Made by a program: the position numbers and the translations under genes. DNA of 64,000 nucleotides from Entophlyctis helioformis. Lineage: Eukaryota; Chytridiomycota; Chytridiomycetes; Chytridiales; Chytriomycetaceae. Below are positions 36,900 through 48,146 of the stretch, piece by piece. The notes beneath the pieces were generated by a model. The model did no database searches. It saw only the letters and a program-made list of their open reading frames with translations, and had not been told where the DNA came from. Position 1 is the stretch's first letter. Every line of letters begins with the position of its first letter. Where the stretch lies: the NCBI GenBank assembly GCA_025526915.1, contig JAHLKH010000030.1, forward strand, positions 1 through 64,000, read 5' to 3'.

Positions 36900-39800
36900 T
36901 CAAAGTTGGTAGTCAAACAAGTCACTGTGTGGAATGAGTGACAGGTGACTTGAGGGCAGGCTGTCTGCGTGTTGGTCGCTGCTGGACGACGGATGGACCG
37001 TGTCTTGAACGCCACAGGACGGCAGGCTGATCTGGTCCCATGAGGCCACATGCGACTTGAAGTGTTTCCGCGTTTGAGGCTGTGGGACAACAGGCGGAGC
37101 ATCTCGTGCACGATCCTGGATGAATAGATGCATTGCCTCGATGTCTGCAAGGTACTCTGTCGTGGCTGGATTGCTGTCGGCTTTGGTGTGCGTCAAGTAG
37201 AGCGGCCGGTGTCCAAAGAGCAGATGCCACAGTGCAACCATCCCGATGTTGGTGGCTCCAAGCACATCGCGGTGGTAGACAGTCTTGCATGGTATGCACT
37301 CGTAGCGTCGCAGGTTGGTGCGGTTCTCGTATGGGATCCGTTGCTTGCACTGCGGGCACATCTGGCTGGTCAGGTTCTCGTTGCAGCGGTAGATCTGTGT
37401 GTGTGTGTGTGTGCATGATCGTGTGTCAGTTGGTGTACAGATGGATGGATGGATGGATGGATGGCATATCAGACGCACATAGGCATATCCAGATGACCGC
37501 AGATGCCTGATGAGAAACTTCTCAAACACAGCGTGCCGGCCACCTTGGCCTGTAAAGTCGATGCCAAATGCCCAGACAACGGGAATGTCCTTCTCTGTTG
37601 GCTTGTCACAGCGGCCTTGAGACGCAGCAGATGCGCGCTTGCCAGTGGTCGATCCTGCCAGCTTCATGATGCCCTCAAGAGCGTTTCCGCGAATTGACAT
37701 GCTGTTGCTGCGCTTGGTGAACCGCTTGGCCTTGACCTTCTGTGGAATGCCATGTCATGCCATGCCATCCAGTGCAATCAGCAGGCGATCAAGCAGCATG
37801 GCGGCCGTGTCAATGGGCATCCAGAAACAGAGAAAACGTACCCGTGCATTCAGGAATGGCGTGCAGTACGCATGGCAGCGCAGATCCCAAAAGGCTCTCT
37901 CGCCAGGCTTGACGTTTGGATCGGCATGCTTTGCTGTCTTGAATGCAATGGCCGCCTGGATGTCAGCAGCCTTGGCAAGTCGGTCAGCAAACCTGGCGCA
38001 AGAGGCAGGCACTGTGAGTTGATCTGGTCAAGAGTGCACGTGGCAGAGTCATTGCATGCATACCACCGCTGAAGGTCACGCTCAGCTTGAAACATGCCAG
38101 AGGAGAGCACGTAGTTGGACTCGAGCGTATACGAAAAGTCCCTGAGATCAACCAAGATGCTGGACGCGCCATACAGGTACCGCTGGCCCCAATCAAAGCT
38201 GACAACGCGAACAGTCTGGTAGCCTTGGTCAGTGAACAGATTGTTGGCGTTGATGATGTTGCGCAGTCGCTGTGAGGCGTAAAAGTTGCGCTTGCCCTGT
38301 CATGCCATGGCATGAGTGAGGAATGTGCAATGCATGTGCACCAATGCGCGAGGTTGGCATGCAAGTGGCTTACAGGATTGGGCGTGTATGGCTTGGCGGC
38401 TGATGGGTCGGCTGGATCGGCGGCTGTGGATGGCATGTCAGCCGGTGTGGACAACAAGTGTGCGTCTGGATTGGCACAGCAACTCACATTCGCCATTAAT
38501 GTAATCGGGCTCGCCATCAGCCTCGTCAACAAGCCACGGCTGCTCGCCTGAAGACGCTGCGTTGGGATCTGCAGATCAAGGTGGCAGTCAGAATCCATGT
38601 GTGCACCATCGCATTCAAGCACGCCACATACTGCGAGGTGACTCTGGACGGTTTGTGCGGCAGTCCAGAGCCAGCTGGTAGATGCTGTATCCATCCGTCA
38701 TGATGCTGCCAAGTAGGATCGCCTTGGCTGGTCTTGCTGGACGCACAGCATCAATCGCAGCCTTGATATGCTTCTCGCGCTCCTTGCCATCCAGACCCTG
38801 CTCATCGGCCTCTTGCGTCGCCTTGGCTGTTGCCTTGGCAACCGCGTCCATCTCATCTTTGGCTTCTGAAGGTGTCTGGAAGCGACCTTTCTTGGGGCGG
38901 AGACCTGGGAGAAGGATGTCAAAGATGCAAACCTCGCGACTTGCGCTGAATGCGTCTTGGATATCCTTGTTGGATGACGCAAGAGCTGACTTGGCATCTT
39001 TGTAGCCTTGGAGAAAAGTGCAGAGTCAGCATAAATTGTGTACACATGGCATATACAGGCAGTGCGACCAACCAAGTGCAGCCAGAAGCTGTAGTCTCAA
39101 TGCCTGCAAAGCAGGATCCTGATTGCCACGGGTGCGCTCATCCTTTGTCCTCATCACCGCCCAAAAGAGGGTGGTCTCAGTGATGAGGACAAACGGATCA
39201 CGGCCTGCAGGCTGCGGACACAACTTGAGGGATGAGCCTGCAAGATCACACAACTGCTTGAACTTGCCGGCCTCTGACAGCGACTTGTTGCGCACGACCG
39301 TCGTGAGCCTGTGCAGTGCTTGTGGGATCTCGACAATGCGTCTGTCTTGTCTGGTTGACAGTGGCGTGCCAGACATGGCATCCCCGGTGGCTGTATCCAT
39401 TGCCTTGGCAAATTCCGCTGCCTTGTCAGCAGATATACCAGGAATCAGTCGGTGGATTGCCCAGTCAATGAGCATCGACTGGTGGGTCATGAAGTGCACA
39501 GCAAGCATGCCACAGATGCCCCGTGCCAGATTTTTGTAGATGTCGTTCCGAGCAGCTGTACACAAACTGTCATCAAGCCTGCCAGGCAAAACGGCATGCA
39601 TCATGCTTGCGTCCATGTGCACAATGGCTGACAGCAATGAGCCGGCCTGCGTCGCGTCCATCTTTGCTGCCCGCGCCACACCAGCCCGCATCTTGGTCAT
39701 GCTGTCCCGGATCATCTGCTGCGTCCATTCGCGGTTGATGATCATCTGCATGACCGTCACAATCCACGAGTGGGCAACATGCTTTGTTGCCCGCGGCATG

Positions 39801-41117
39801 ACCAACTCCTGACCGGTGAGAATGTAGCCCAGGTATCGCAGAAGCATCGTGACGGCTCCCTCGCCACTAGAGGTGCTGTTTGTGAGCACCTTGAGCAGAT
39901 CATTTGCCGATGGTACTGCCCGTTGTAGTGGTGGCTCGATGGCTGGTGGTTGGGCATCGGTGCTGCTGGATGCGGCGGCTACTGCTGCTGGTGCTGCTGT
40001 TGCTACTGCTGGTGCTGTGTTGTCGGTGAAGGTGCAGATCTTGACCATTGTGCCCACCTCAAGTCTCACCAAGTCGCCATAGTGAGCAATGTCGGTGTTG
40101 CTGCAGAGCGGGCCCTTGCCGTACATGCGCCGGGCATTAACTGGCCATCTGAGGACGCATCCAGCGGCGTAGAGCCACGCGCTCTCGTCCTTGAAGTGAT
40201 CAGGATCAATATACACATATTCCATCTCACCATTCCTCCTGGCCTCCATGACGCAGAACTTGAGTGGCAGCGGTGCATATGGGTCGAGTGCGACGAGCTC
40301 TTCGACGATGGCGCCGATCATAGTGATGCATGCACGCCGCACGTCGGCCGTGTATCGGTACACGCCGTTGAAGATGTTTCTGAGACCGAACCGCGGGTCT
40401 GTGTTGCCGGCGCCGTCTTGGCCTGGCGTCCAAAATACTTTGCAAGCATTGGATCTCCAGAGAGCATTTCCTGTATGTAGCACAAGTCAACATACACAAA
40501 GCCAGACATGCAGAGCGACATGGCAATCCAAACTCATACCTCCATTTTGACGATCTGCTCAGGGCAATCGTATGTGCTCTCCACTGGCCTTGCCTCATTG
40601 CCATGGATGGCAGCAGCAGCTGTCATGACTGGCAATGCCATCATGCGGTGGATCTTTTCAAGCATCTGCTCTATCGCCGATCTTTCACCACGCTCATATC
40701 TGTCAAAGAATGCACCGGTCAGCACACACATCAAGGCACATGCCATGCCATATGCCACTTACGCCCGTGTCTCGTCCTCAGATGGAGCCTGGCGGGCTTG
40801 CCTGCTCGCATCCTTCTTGTGCTCCTGGATGAACTTCTTGGTCTTGGCCTTCTCAGCTTGCTCAGCTCGCTCCTTATCACGCTCAGCCTGCATGGCCGGT
40901 GTGACCAGGTATGGATCCTGCCGTGGTTGAATGCAATGTTAGGCATGCATCTTGAATGTGCACAAGATGCTCGCAATCACAAGCCTGCAGTTCAACTCAC
41001 AGTCGTCCTTGTGTCTTGAAGCACACCAATGTGAAAGACCTTGTCGCAATCTGTGCCTCTATCATCTGCAGCTCGAGGTGGCAGCAGCATCTTGCATGGT
41101 TTTGGTGGCTTGACGGC
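36900..41117 (-). CDS. Fanzor RNA-guided DNA nuclease (TnpB-like), copy 2
   Basis: Eukaryotic TnpB relative. Exons by eye: 41001-41117, 40763-40917, 40540-40699, 39073-40470, 38642-39006, 38488-38568, 38374-38423, 37842-38296, 37479-37739, 36900-37394. N-terminal half is helical and unrecognised (IFNGVYRYTADVRRACITMI...). Then the Fanzor core: ILLGSIMTDGYSIYQLALD, RuvC-I VVSFDWGQRYLYGAS (Asp codon 38192-38194), a bridge with KRFTKRSNSMSIRG, RuvC-II NENLTSQMCPQC (Glu 37377-37379), zinc ribbon CPQC/YECIPC, RuvC-III HRDVLGATNI (Asp 37266-37268). All three catalytic acids are present. Single-base breaks near 40430 and 38005 resemble the errors in neighbouring host genes. Possibly one transcript with the XPG-like frame upstream. 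Confidence 0.85.
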
Positions 41118-41196
41118 CTGTTGAGTGGAAGGATAAGCAATCGCAGCAAGCCGTCACATGCAAACAGAGCCAGCAAATGCAAAGACGCACCGGTAC

Positions 41197-43454
41197 TCAA
41201 TTGATAATCGACTGCAGCATCTGCTTTGCTTGGTCATAACACTCACCAAATTCTGATGCTCGGAAATCAGCATGCCTGACATCCGTTGGGTTTGTCAGGG
41301 CATTGAGCGTCTTTATGGCCGTTTCGCGAATATCGGCAACAGCTTCTGGGGTCGCGATCCGTGTGCTCCTTCTGAGCGGCTGCTTTGTCTTTTTACCCTT
41401 GACTGTCACACAAATGCCATGATCAGTGGTGAATACACAATGCCACACTGTGTCAACCCGTGCAGAGCGAACCTGGCGTTTTTAGACGCCTGAAAGATGC
41501 GCATTTCAAGCCTGGATACTTCTTGAGCCGCTCATTCAGTCTTGCTATCACATTCTGCTCGCCAGTAATGGATCAAGCCGGCAGCATTGAAGATCAGCAA
41601 CAGCATGCAGTGGACAGCCAAGACACCATCCAAGCCTCGCAAAACCCACCAATGCGTGATAAAGAATCTTGCCAGCCGGGCTGAGCTTTGCATATGCTTC
41701 TTTAGCGATACGCCAGTCATGCACAGCCTGCAGCAGCTGCTTGCTTGCATTCTCGCAGATATCAGCAAGGATGTCGCGGCCGTTGAGAATGTCATTGGCG
41801 AGGAGGTCTGCCGTGCATCGGAGAACGCAGCTAAACACGACACGGCAGCCATTGAGCATGACAAAAACGTCGTCCAGCCGCCTTGTGTTGACAATGTGCT
41901 TGGCGAGCACCATGACTTCATCCCGTGTAACGTGCCAAACCGCACCACTGGCATTGCCCTTCAGCTGCTGTGCCGTGTGGCTCAAGCAGCAGCCACTGCG
42001 GGCCGTGCATGCAGAGGCAGATCTGCCAGTGGCATCCATCAGAGTCAGTGCCATGAGAATCCTCCAGAGATCACAAGCACGCCTACTTTTTTCGAGCCGA
42101 GGCGGTCCTGTTGGCAGTCCTGCTGTTGCCATTGGATGGTGCATGCATTCATGTCAATGCCATGCTGTCCAAGTGCATCCAAAGCAAGACTTACAGCGGT
42201 ATCATTTGAGCAAAAACATCCCCATAACAACCATGGCTTTGGTCTGTGAACTCTCCAATATCCGCTCCAGTTTCGTCACGGTCGAGAAACACCGCAAAGG
42301 CATTGCTGAACGATTGAGCAAGAGGCTTGCCGCCGATCTTGTACATCTGCAACATAAATGAGGCCTTGAAGACGTCCACAAACATCCTGGCAAGGTCTGG
42401 GTCTTGCAGGCGTTGACAGAACTCTGCGACAGTGATCCCTGCCCATGTTGCCTCAAAACGAATGCATGCCATAATGCACTTTGCAGCCGTGACGATCCCT
42501 TGCAAGTCATCATTGCAGCATCACGATAAGTCAAGGTCGCAGCGCATGGCATCCAAAATTGCAAAGCAGGCAAGCCAACTTACCAATCTCATCACAATGA
42601 AAATAGTCATTTCTCGCTGCGGCTGCCGCCAACCGGCAGATGTCAAGAATCTCTGGCAAGTCAAAGGTGGCTGCAATAGATGCTACACCTGGGTGGTTGT
42701 ACGATCTCATCTGTGCAATCTGTCTGCCGCGCATTTGCAGCAGCAGGACAGGGCAATAGCCGGCACAATGAAAGATAAGGTCGGTATCACCACTGATGAC
42801 GACGACCGGCACATTGCTGTCAAGAAAGGCGCGTGAGCCATGGATTGGAGAGGCATGCAGAAGACCAACCAACCTTGCTTCGCGCACGCGGCATGCAATG
42901 CAAACATCCGCCTCGTTTTACAAAGGCACACAGACGACCCTTCCCCAAAGTATCCAAGAAGACCCCCAATGGCCCCACAGATTGCCGCCTTACGCTCGCA
43001 TGTCAATGGAAACGCCCACTGGAGTGACTGGATCTCGTCCCTGGAAGGGCACTCAGTCAGCACGGCATGCAAATCAACAGCAGCAAGTGGCATACTTTGT
43101 GAGCCTGTTGCCTTTCTGGTCTGCTTTTCGCTTGGCCACCATTGTCTGGATCGACAATGCTGCTTCCAAATTTACCCGTGCCCGCTCAGTGCGGACAGCC
43201 TTGATATTGGTGTTGAGAAGCGAGCCATCGACATGGAGCCGGACTGTGTGGAGCTTTCCAATCGATGCTGCGAGGCTGGCAATGAGCGGCTCGAGTGTCG
43301 GCGTCCAGTTTTCCTCTGGCTGTGCCAGCAGTATTGGTGCTGCTTTGTAGATATCGCCAGCAAAAAGACTGAGAACGTCCACATGCACAACACACTGGAT
43401 GGGCGGACGCTCTGTGTTGTGCTGCTGCAGTGTTTGAGGGGGCTGTACCACGAC
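41197..43454 (-). CDS. FEN1/XPG-superfamily nuclease in the Fanzor locus
   Basis: Multi-exon frame on the Fanzor strand. It carries the 5'-nuclease core in order: CVVHVDVLSLFAGD (first metal Asp), VRLHVDGSLLNTNIKAVRTE (DGS...K...R), EADVCIACRVREAS (the XPG-I E-A-D site, read after restoring one A in an AAAA run at about 42915), VPVVVISGDTDLIFHC (two Asp), RNDYFHCDEIGIVTAAK (the GxDY...GIG helix-turn-helix). Then a ~450-residue extension without known domains (FVDVFKASFMLQMYKIGGK; TRRLDDVFVMLNGCRVVFSC; LNERLKKYPGLKCASF). It ends at an in-frame TGA about 80 bp before the first Fanzor exon, so either two adjacent genes or one with an indel. The start exon is not resolved. Confidence 0.7.
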
Positions 43455-43855
43455 CTGAATTGCACCCGAGAGAGGGTTGTGGGATCAAGGGTTTTGCTAC
43501 CACCTGCTTTGTCGATGGGACAGTCGCGCCGACGACCCCATGCGTGTTGGGCGTGCTTGTGTGTTTGTTGTTGCGTGTTGTTGTGTGTCGTGGCAAGTCG
43601 CGATCTGGTGTTTGTTTGCATTGGCATGCTCTGATTGTTTGGCGGCAATGCATGGAGCACTGGTCTGTGTGGTGGAATGGCATGCTCCTCAGAGAGAGAG
43701 AGAGAGCGTTGCACATGACTATGCATTCGCCCCTCTTTATTCATGGAGGACACACACGCACCGCCCAGCGAGACAGCAGGCGCTGCTGTCTGCACCACTG
43801 CCGTTGCTGTGCTCGCATCGCGCAGTGTCAGCACTTCTCAAGGGCTCTCTAGATC

Positions 43856-43968
43856 GACCAATCACAGCGACTCCACCAGGATTGACCAATCACAGCGATT
43901 CCACCAGGAGTTGACCAATCACAGCAATTCCACCAGAATTGACCAATCAGGAATATTCCACCAGGGGT
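43856..43968. repeat. Four tandem 28-bp repeats with CCAAT boxes
   Basis: Units begin at 43856, 43884, 43913 and 43941, each with GACCAATCA followed about 10 bp later by TCCACCAG. They lie just upstream of the XPG-like/Fanzor transcription unit, so they may be promoter elements, subterminal repeats of the element, or both. Confidence 0.8.
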
Positions 43969-43990
43969 AATGGTATGAGAACCGGGCCCG

Positions 43991-44669
43991 AACTTTGACC
44001 CAAAACAACAATTCAGGTGAGTGTGAACAGCGGCGAGGCAGCCGCTGGTGGTGAAGTCGCTGGTGCAGACCCTGTTGATGTGCAGCAAACAGCCTGCGCA
44101 TAACCTTCAAGAGGCACATCATAGCCCACCACAAAAGACTCCAAAAGATGGCCACCAAACCAGACGGGGCAGGAGGACGGTTGTCGGAGAGTCTCCGTGA
44201 CAGCACGTATGAGCGGGCGAGCAAGCGAGCAGGCAAAGGGCAGTTGGCACAATCCTGCCTGCTGCCTGCCTGCCTGCCTGCCTGCCTGCTCGCCAGCTGC
44301 CGTATGGCAGCACCATCGTTCGCATGATGGCTGTCACCCGACCTCTGCCGCAACCGTCCTCCCACCCCGTCTCAAAAGAAACACCCCCCAAAAGAGCCCA
44401 TTTGACCAAGTAAGGGAGCCCAAAGAGACAATGCACGAACTGCAGAGCCACAGAGCTGCTGATGCACCGGATGCTGTTCCATTGCCTTGTGTGTGTGTGC
44501 ATGTGCGTGCATGGGCTGACTGTTGCTTCTTGTGTTGCAGACGACCATGCGGCTGCTGCCTCCGCTGCTGCCTCTGCTGCCTTCCATCGTCGCTCTCGTT
44601 GAACATTGAGCGGCTTTGACTCATCCGTCTCCATCCTCTTGACGGACCTTGCTGCCGACCAGTGACAAC
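43991..44669. other. Intergenic, no gene supported
   Basis: Spacer between the Fanzor locus and the PABPN1-like gene. It has a CCTG run at 44255-44290. A plus-strand ATG at 44148 opens a short frame (MATKPDGAGGRLSESL...) that could be a first exon, but no partner exon was found. Confidence 0.4.
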
Positions 44670-45387
44670 ATGGCAGACCAAGCTGATTCAGAGCAAGTCA
44701 AGGTCGATGCAGTTGAGCCGGCCGTCAATGACGAAGACATGGCTGGCGAGGACGAGGTGCGTCACGCCCTTGTCCTGCAGTGGCAGCCGCGTGGATCGCT
44801 GACCGCTTGCTGGATGGATGACCAGGAGCTGGAGGCGCTCAAGAAGCGTGTCAAGGAGATGGAGGAAGAGGCCGCCAAGCTGCGCGAGATGCAGGCAGAG
44901 GTCGAGAAGGGCATGGACATGGCAACAGACGCTGCAAAGGAGGACGTGGACAGCAGATCCATTTACATTGGCAACGTTGACTACTCGTCCACACCCGAGG
45001 ATCTCCAGGCACACTTTACGTCGTGCGGCATCATCAACCGCGTCACGATCATCTGCGACAAGTTCACTGGCCATCCCAAGGGGTGAGCAGACGCGCTCGC
45101 TGTTGCATGGATGCGTATCCCACCTGTCCGCCTGCTGACCGCGTCCTGCGTGTGTGTCCAGATACGCCTACCTCGAGTTTGCCGATGTGGGCTCTGTGAA
45201 CAACGCCGTGTCGCTCAACGAGTCCATGTTCAAGGGCCGTCTGATCAAGGTTGTTGCCAAACGCACCAATGTGCCCGGCATGAACTTCCGCGGCCGTGGT
45301 GGTCGCCGGCCGTACCGCGGCGGTCCCGGTGGCTTCCGCGGCCGTCCTCCCTACAGAGCCCGTCGCGGCTACTACTCTCCGTACTGA
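44670..45387 (+). CDS. Nuclear poly(A)-binding protein, PABPN1/Pab2-like
   Basis: Binds nascent poly(A) tails and takes part in polyadenylation and nuclear RNA decay. Exons 44670-44756, 44826-45082, 45162-45387. An acidic N-terminus is followed by a coiled coil ([20 protein letters not shown]), then one RRM: RNP2 [13 protein letters not shown]1 KGYAYLEFA (split by the second intron), and [17 protein letters not shown]. The C-terminus is RGG/RGR-rich, the usual methylated tail. The domain order and the EMEEEAxKLRE helix are specific to the PABPN1/Pab2 group rather than cytoplasmic PABP. Confidence 0.93.
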
Positions 45388-45452
45388 GTGGGCCGTCGTC
45401 TGGCCTGCCATTGCTCGGACATGGATCCGACCTGTCACACCCACCTGCATGA

Positions 45453-46211
45453 ATGAACCTGTCCCGACATCCTGACGTGGCTCGCCTCTCGTTTGTCTGG
45501 CCCGCCCTCATTGCAGATATTGACGATCCGACTTTCGCTCTCATCTTGGCGGCATCGTCGCAAAGCATGATGACAACAGCCTTCAGCCTCCGGCACATTC
45601 GCGACGCCCCATACAGGAACGGTGCTCCTGGCCTCGCAGAGCAGCCAGGCCGTGGCGGGGACGACGCTCCTGCTGCCAGCCAGACAAAACCCCGCGTCGT
45701 TGGCCCCGTCTCGCTGCCGCCGTGTCCATCTCGCGGAAGCTGCGTGGCACCTGCGAATGCAAGTGACGCAGCAGAAGCAACACTTTCAAGTGCGCAGGCA
45801 TGCGGCTTGCAGACGACATCCACAGCAGTCGCACTACAGGACCAAAGACCGCACAGGCCGACACTGGCGACGCTGCCGTACGAAGTCCTTGTTCTCATCT
45901 TCGACTTGGTGCTGAAGAGCCAAACATCCGCCCACGTCGCGGTGTCGACAGCGTCGCTTCTGTCAACAATGCCACCGCCTCTCTCGCTTTCGTCTGCCGT
46001 GCTGCGGCCCATGCGGGCCAGCGACGTCGACATGCGGCTTGCCAACCAGGGGACCCTTGCCCAGTGTGCCCGAGTATGCCGGTCCGTCTATGCGGCTGCC
46101 GTGTCGGTCCTATGGCGCGAGCCGCTGGTCGTCACCATGCCGGCCTTTACCAGCTTCATACGCGCTGTCCACATGACGTCAGAGGCCAATCGGCAAACTG
46201 CGCGCCAACAA

Positions 46212-46270
<59 letters not shown>

Positions 46271-48054
46271 ACAACAGCGTATGCTCCGCAGGCAGGTCAA
46301 ACAGCTCGCTCTCGACAACCCGTCTGATCTCTCTCTGTCCGATAAGAAAAAGAATACGGTTGCGGATGCACACACAGCTCGCTTGGCTAGAAAGTCGGGC
46401 ATCAGGTTGGATGTGTTGGACAAGCCAGCCCTCACTGCAACAGTGCGCGTATCGTCCGCAGGATACACTGGGCCACAGCATCTGCGCACTCTGCGTTTGG
46501 ACGTGCACCCGATCTGCCAGCTCATCAATCACGACATCCTCTCAGTGATGGCAGACGGCAACCTCCGACTCCGCCACCTGAGTCTGTCCAACTGCCGCGC
46601 GCTCACTGACGCTGCCATTGTGCAGATGGTTCTGGCAACAGCACATTCACTCGCGTCTCTCGATCTCTCGTACTGCTGGAAGCTGTCTGACATGGCCGTG
46701 CTCATCATTTGCGACGCGCTTGGAGCACATCGCCAGATCTAGCGTTTGGATCTGAGCCACGTGTCACTGCTCTCGGATATTGGGCTTGCTGCCGTTGGTG
46801 ATCAACTGGCGTCAACGCTGCGGTCGCTCAACGTGTCCGAGTGCCGATGCATCTCTGACAGAGGCCTGCTCCACTTGATTGACAAGCTGAATCCGCCCAG
46901 TCGGCCGATATCGGGTCTTGTGACTGGCGACACGGCCCGACGCGGACTTGAGAACGCGCAAGGTAGCGGTGGCAATCTGGTAGAGCTGCGCTTCCGTGGA
47001 TGCTCCAAGATTACCCGCACAGGTGCGTTGAATACTCGGCTGTCTTGGATGCTGGCATCCTTCACATCCTCTCTTTGGCAAGCACCTGACATATGCAATG
47101 TCCAGGATTTGTGCATCTCCTGACTCGGCTCCACGCCACACAGCCACGTCTGCGTATCCTCGAATTCACTGTCCCATCTGCCCCATTAGTAAGCGCGCCA
47201 CTGGAACGGCATTGTGATTGAATGCTGCTTCACAAGGTCTAATCTGGCACGGCAATGCCCTCGCATGTGCAAAGGGAACGCCGCCGTTGCTTCATTCCAT
47301 GCGCACCTTTCCAGTCGATGCATGCGCCAAACTGCACCAGCTGCACATCCACTCGGCGCATATTCTAGACGACGGCATCCTGCTGCAAGTCGTGTCATCG
47401 TGCGCACCGCGTCTGCAAGCCCTGACACTCCAAGACACGTCGCGCACGCAGTCGGACCTGCTTGCGGACATTGTGGGCATGTGTACAAATCTTGTGTCGC
47501 TCTCGCTCTCTGGCGCTGCACATCTGCCGCACGCCGCGATGAATGCTCTTGCTATGCTGCCATCCTTCCACAAGCTGCAAGTCCTGGATTTTTCGTGGTG
47601 CCAGACGCTCAAGGACGACGCGTTGCTTCTGCTTACAACCAACAGCACCGGAAACCGGTCGCAGAGTCTGTCGGCACTGCTGCTATCCAACTGCAGGCAG
47701 TTGACGCTTGCAGGCGTTCACGCTGTCGCGCAATCGTTGCTACCGCCCGCCGGCCATCTGAGTGTCCTGGACATCACGGGCTTGTCAAACAATCATTGTC
47801 TGCAAGAACTGGAAGCCGAGCTCGATGGCATTTGCATACCAGCCGCCGACACGGCTCCTGCCTCTGGCGTTGTTGGACAAGCGCCGTTCAGCAAGCGTGC
47901 CAACGAAATGGCGCTTTCTCTCATGGTGCCTGCCTTTGTCGGCGTTGATGGCAATGACGCGGCTGAACCGCATGTCCTGGTTGGATCGCGTCTTGCTGCC
48001 TTTCAGCACAGTTCCTTGCAAATCTCCTTGGCACCTACCCAGCAGCCACTATGA
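45453..48054 (+). CDS. F-box / leucine-rich-repeat protein (AMN1/Grr1-like)
   Basis: Probable SCF ubiquitin-ligase substrate receptor. An F-box-like motif (LATLPYEVLVLIFDLVL) precedes a poly-Q run of about 21 residues (46207-46268), then cysteine-type LRRs: LRHLSLSNCRALTDAAIVQM, SLASLDLSYCWKLSDMAVLI, LRSLNVSECRCISDRGLLHL, LVELRFRGCSKITRTG, LQVLDFSWCQTLKDDALLLL. Introns at about 47023-47105 and 47189-47274. An in-frame TAG at 46740-46742 interrupts the LRRs, after which the same frame goes on (LDLSHVSLLSDIGLA). Either a nonsense allele or a base error. The start is uncertain; the first ~120 codons are weakly convincing. Confidence 0.72.
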
Positions 48055-48146
48055 TGGCGATCTACATACGTTTCTCCTCCCCGCCTCTTCTTCTCGTAGT
48101 AATGCAGCATGAGCCAATCCTTTTCAACTTTTGTCAATCGCATTGT

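Larger units (their letters stand above)
36694..43990 (-). mobile_element. Fanzor element with an upstream XPG-like nuclease
   Basis: The right end is fixed by comparison with copy 1 (36694 here, 1095 there). The left end is inferred: the XPG-like frame starts near 43.5 kb, preceded by CCAAT-bearing tandem repeats at 43856-43965, then CCGGGCCCG at 43982-43990 that echoes the GGGCCC at the right end. No transposase besides the two nucleases is visible. Left boundary and the claim that the XPG-like gene moves with the Fanzor need a second complete copy. Confidence 0.55.

Noticed and set aside
37993..38012. 20-nt intron in the Fanzor gene
   Set aside because: Far too short to splice; a single missing base explains the frame change better.
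41197..43454. XPG-like frame as the host FEN1, EXO1 or RAD2 gene
   Set aside because: The sequence is far from those conserved proteins outside the catalytic motifs and has an unrelated C-terminal extension; a divergent host gene still cannot be fully excluded.
43856..43968. CRISPR-like array
   Set aside because: Only four near-contiguous repeats without spacers, in a eukaryotic locus; best seen as tandem promoter/terminal repeats.
46740..46742. TAG as a reassigned sense codon
   Set aside because: TAG ends the OPT gene at 30309-30311 in the expected place, so the code is standard.
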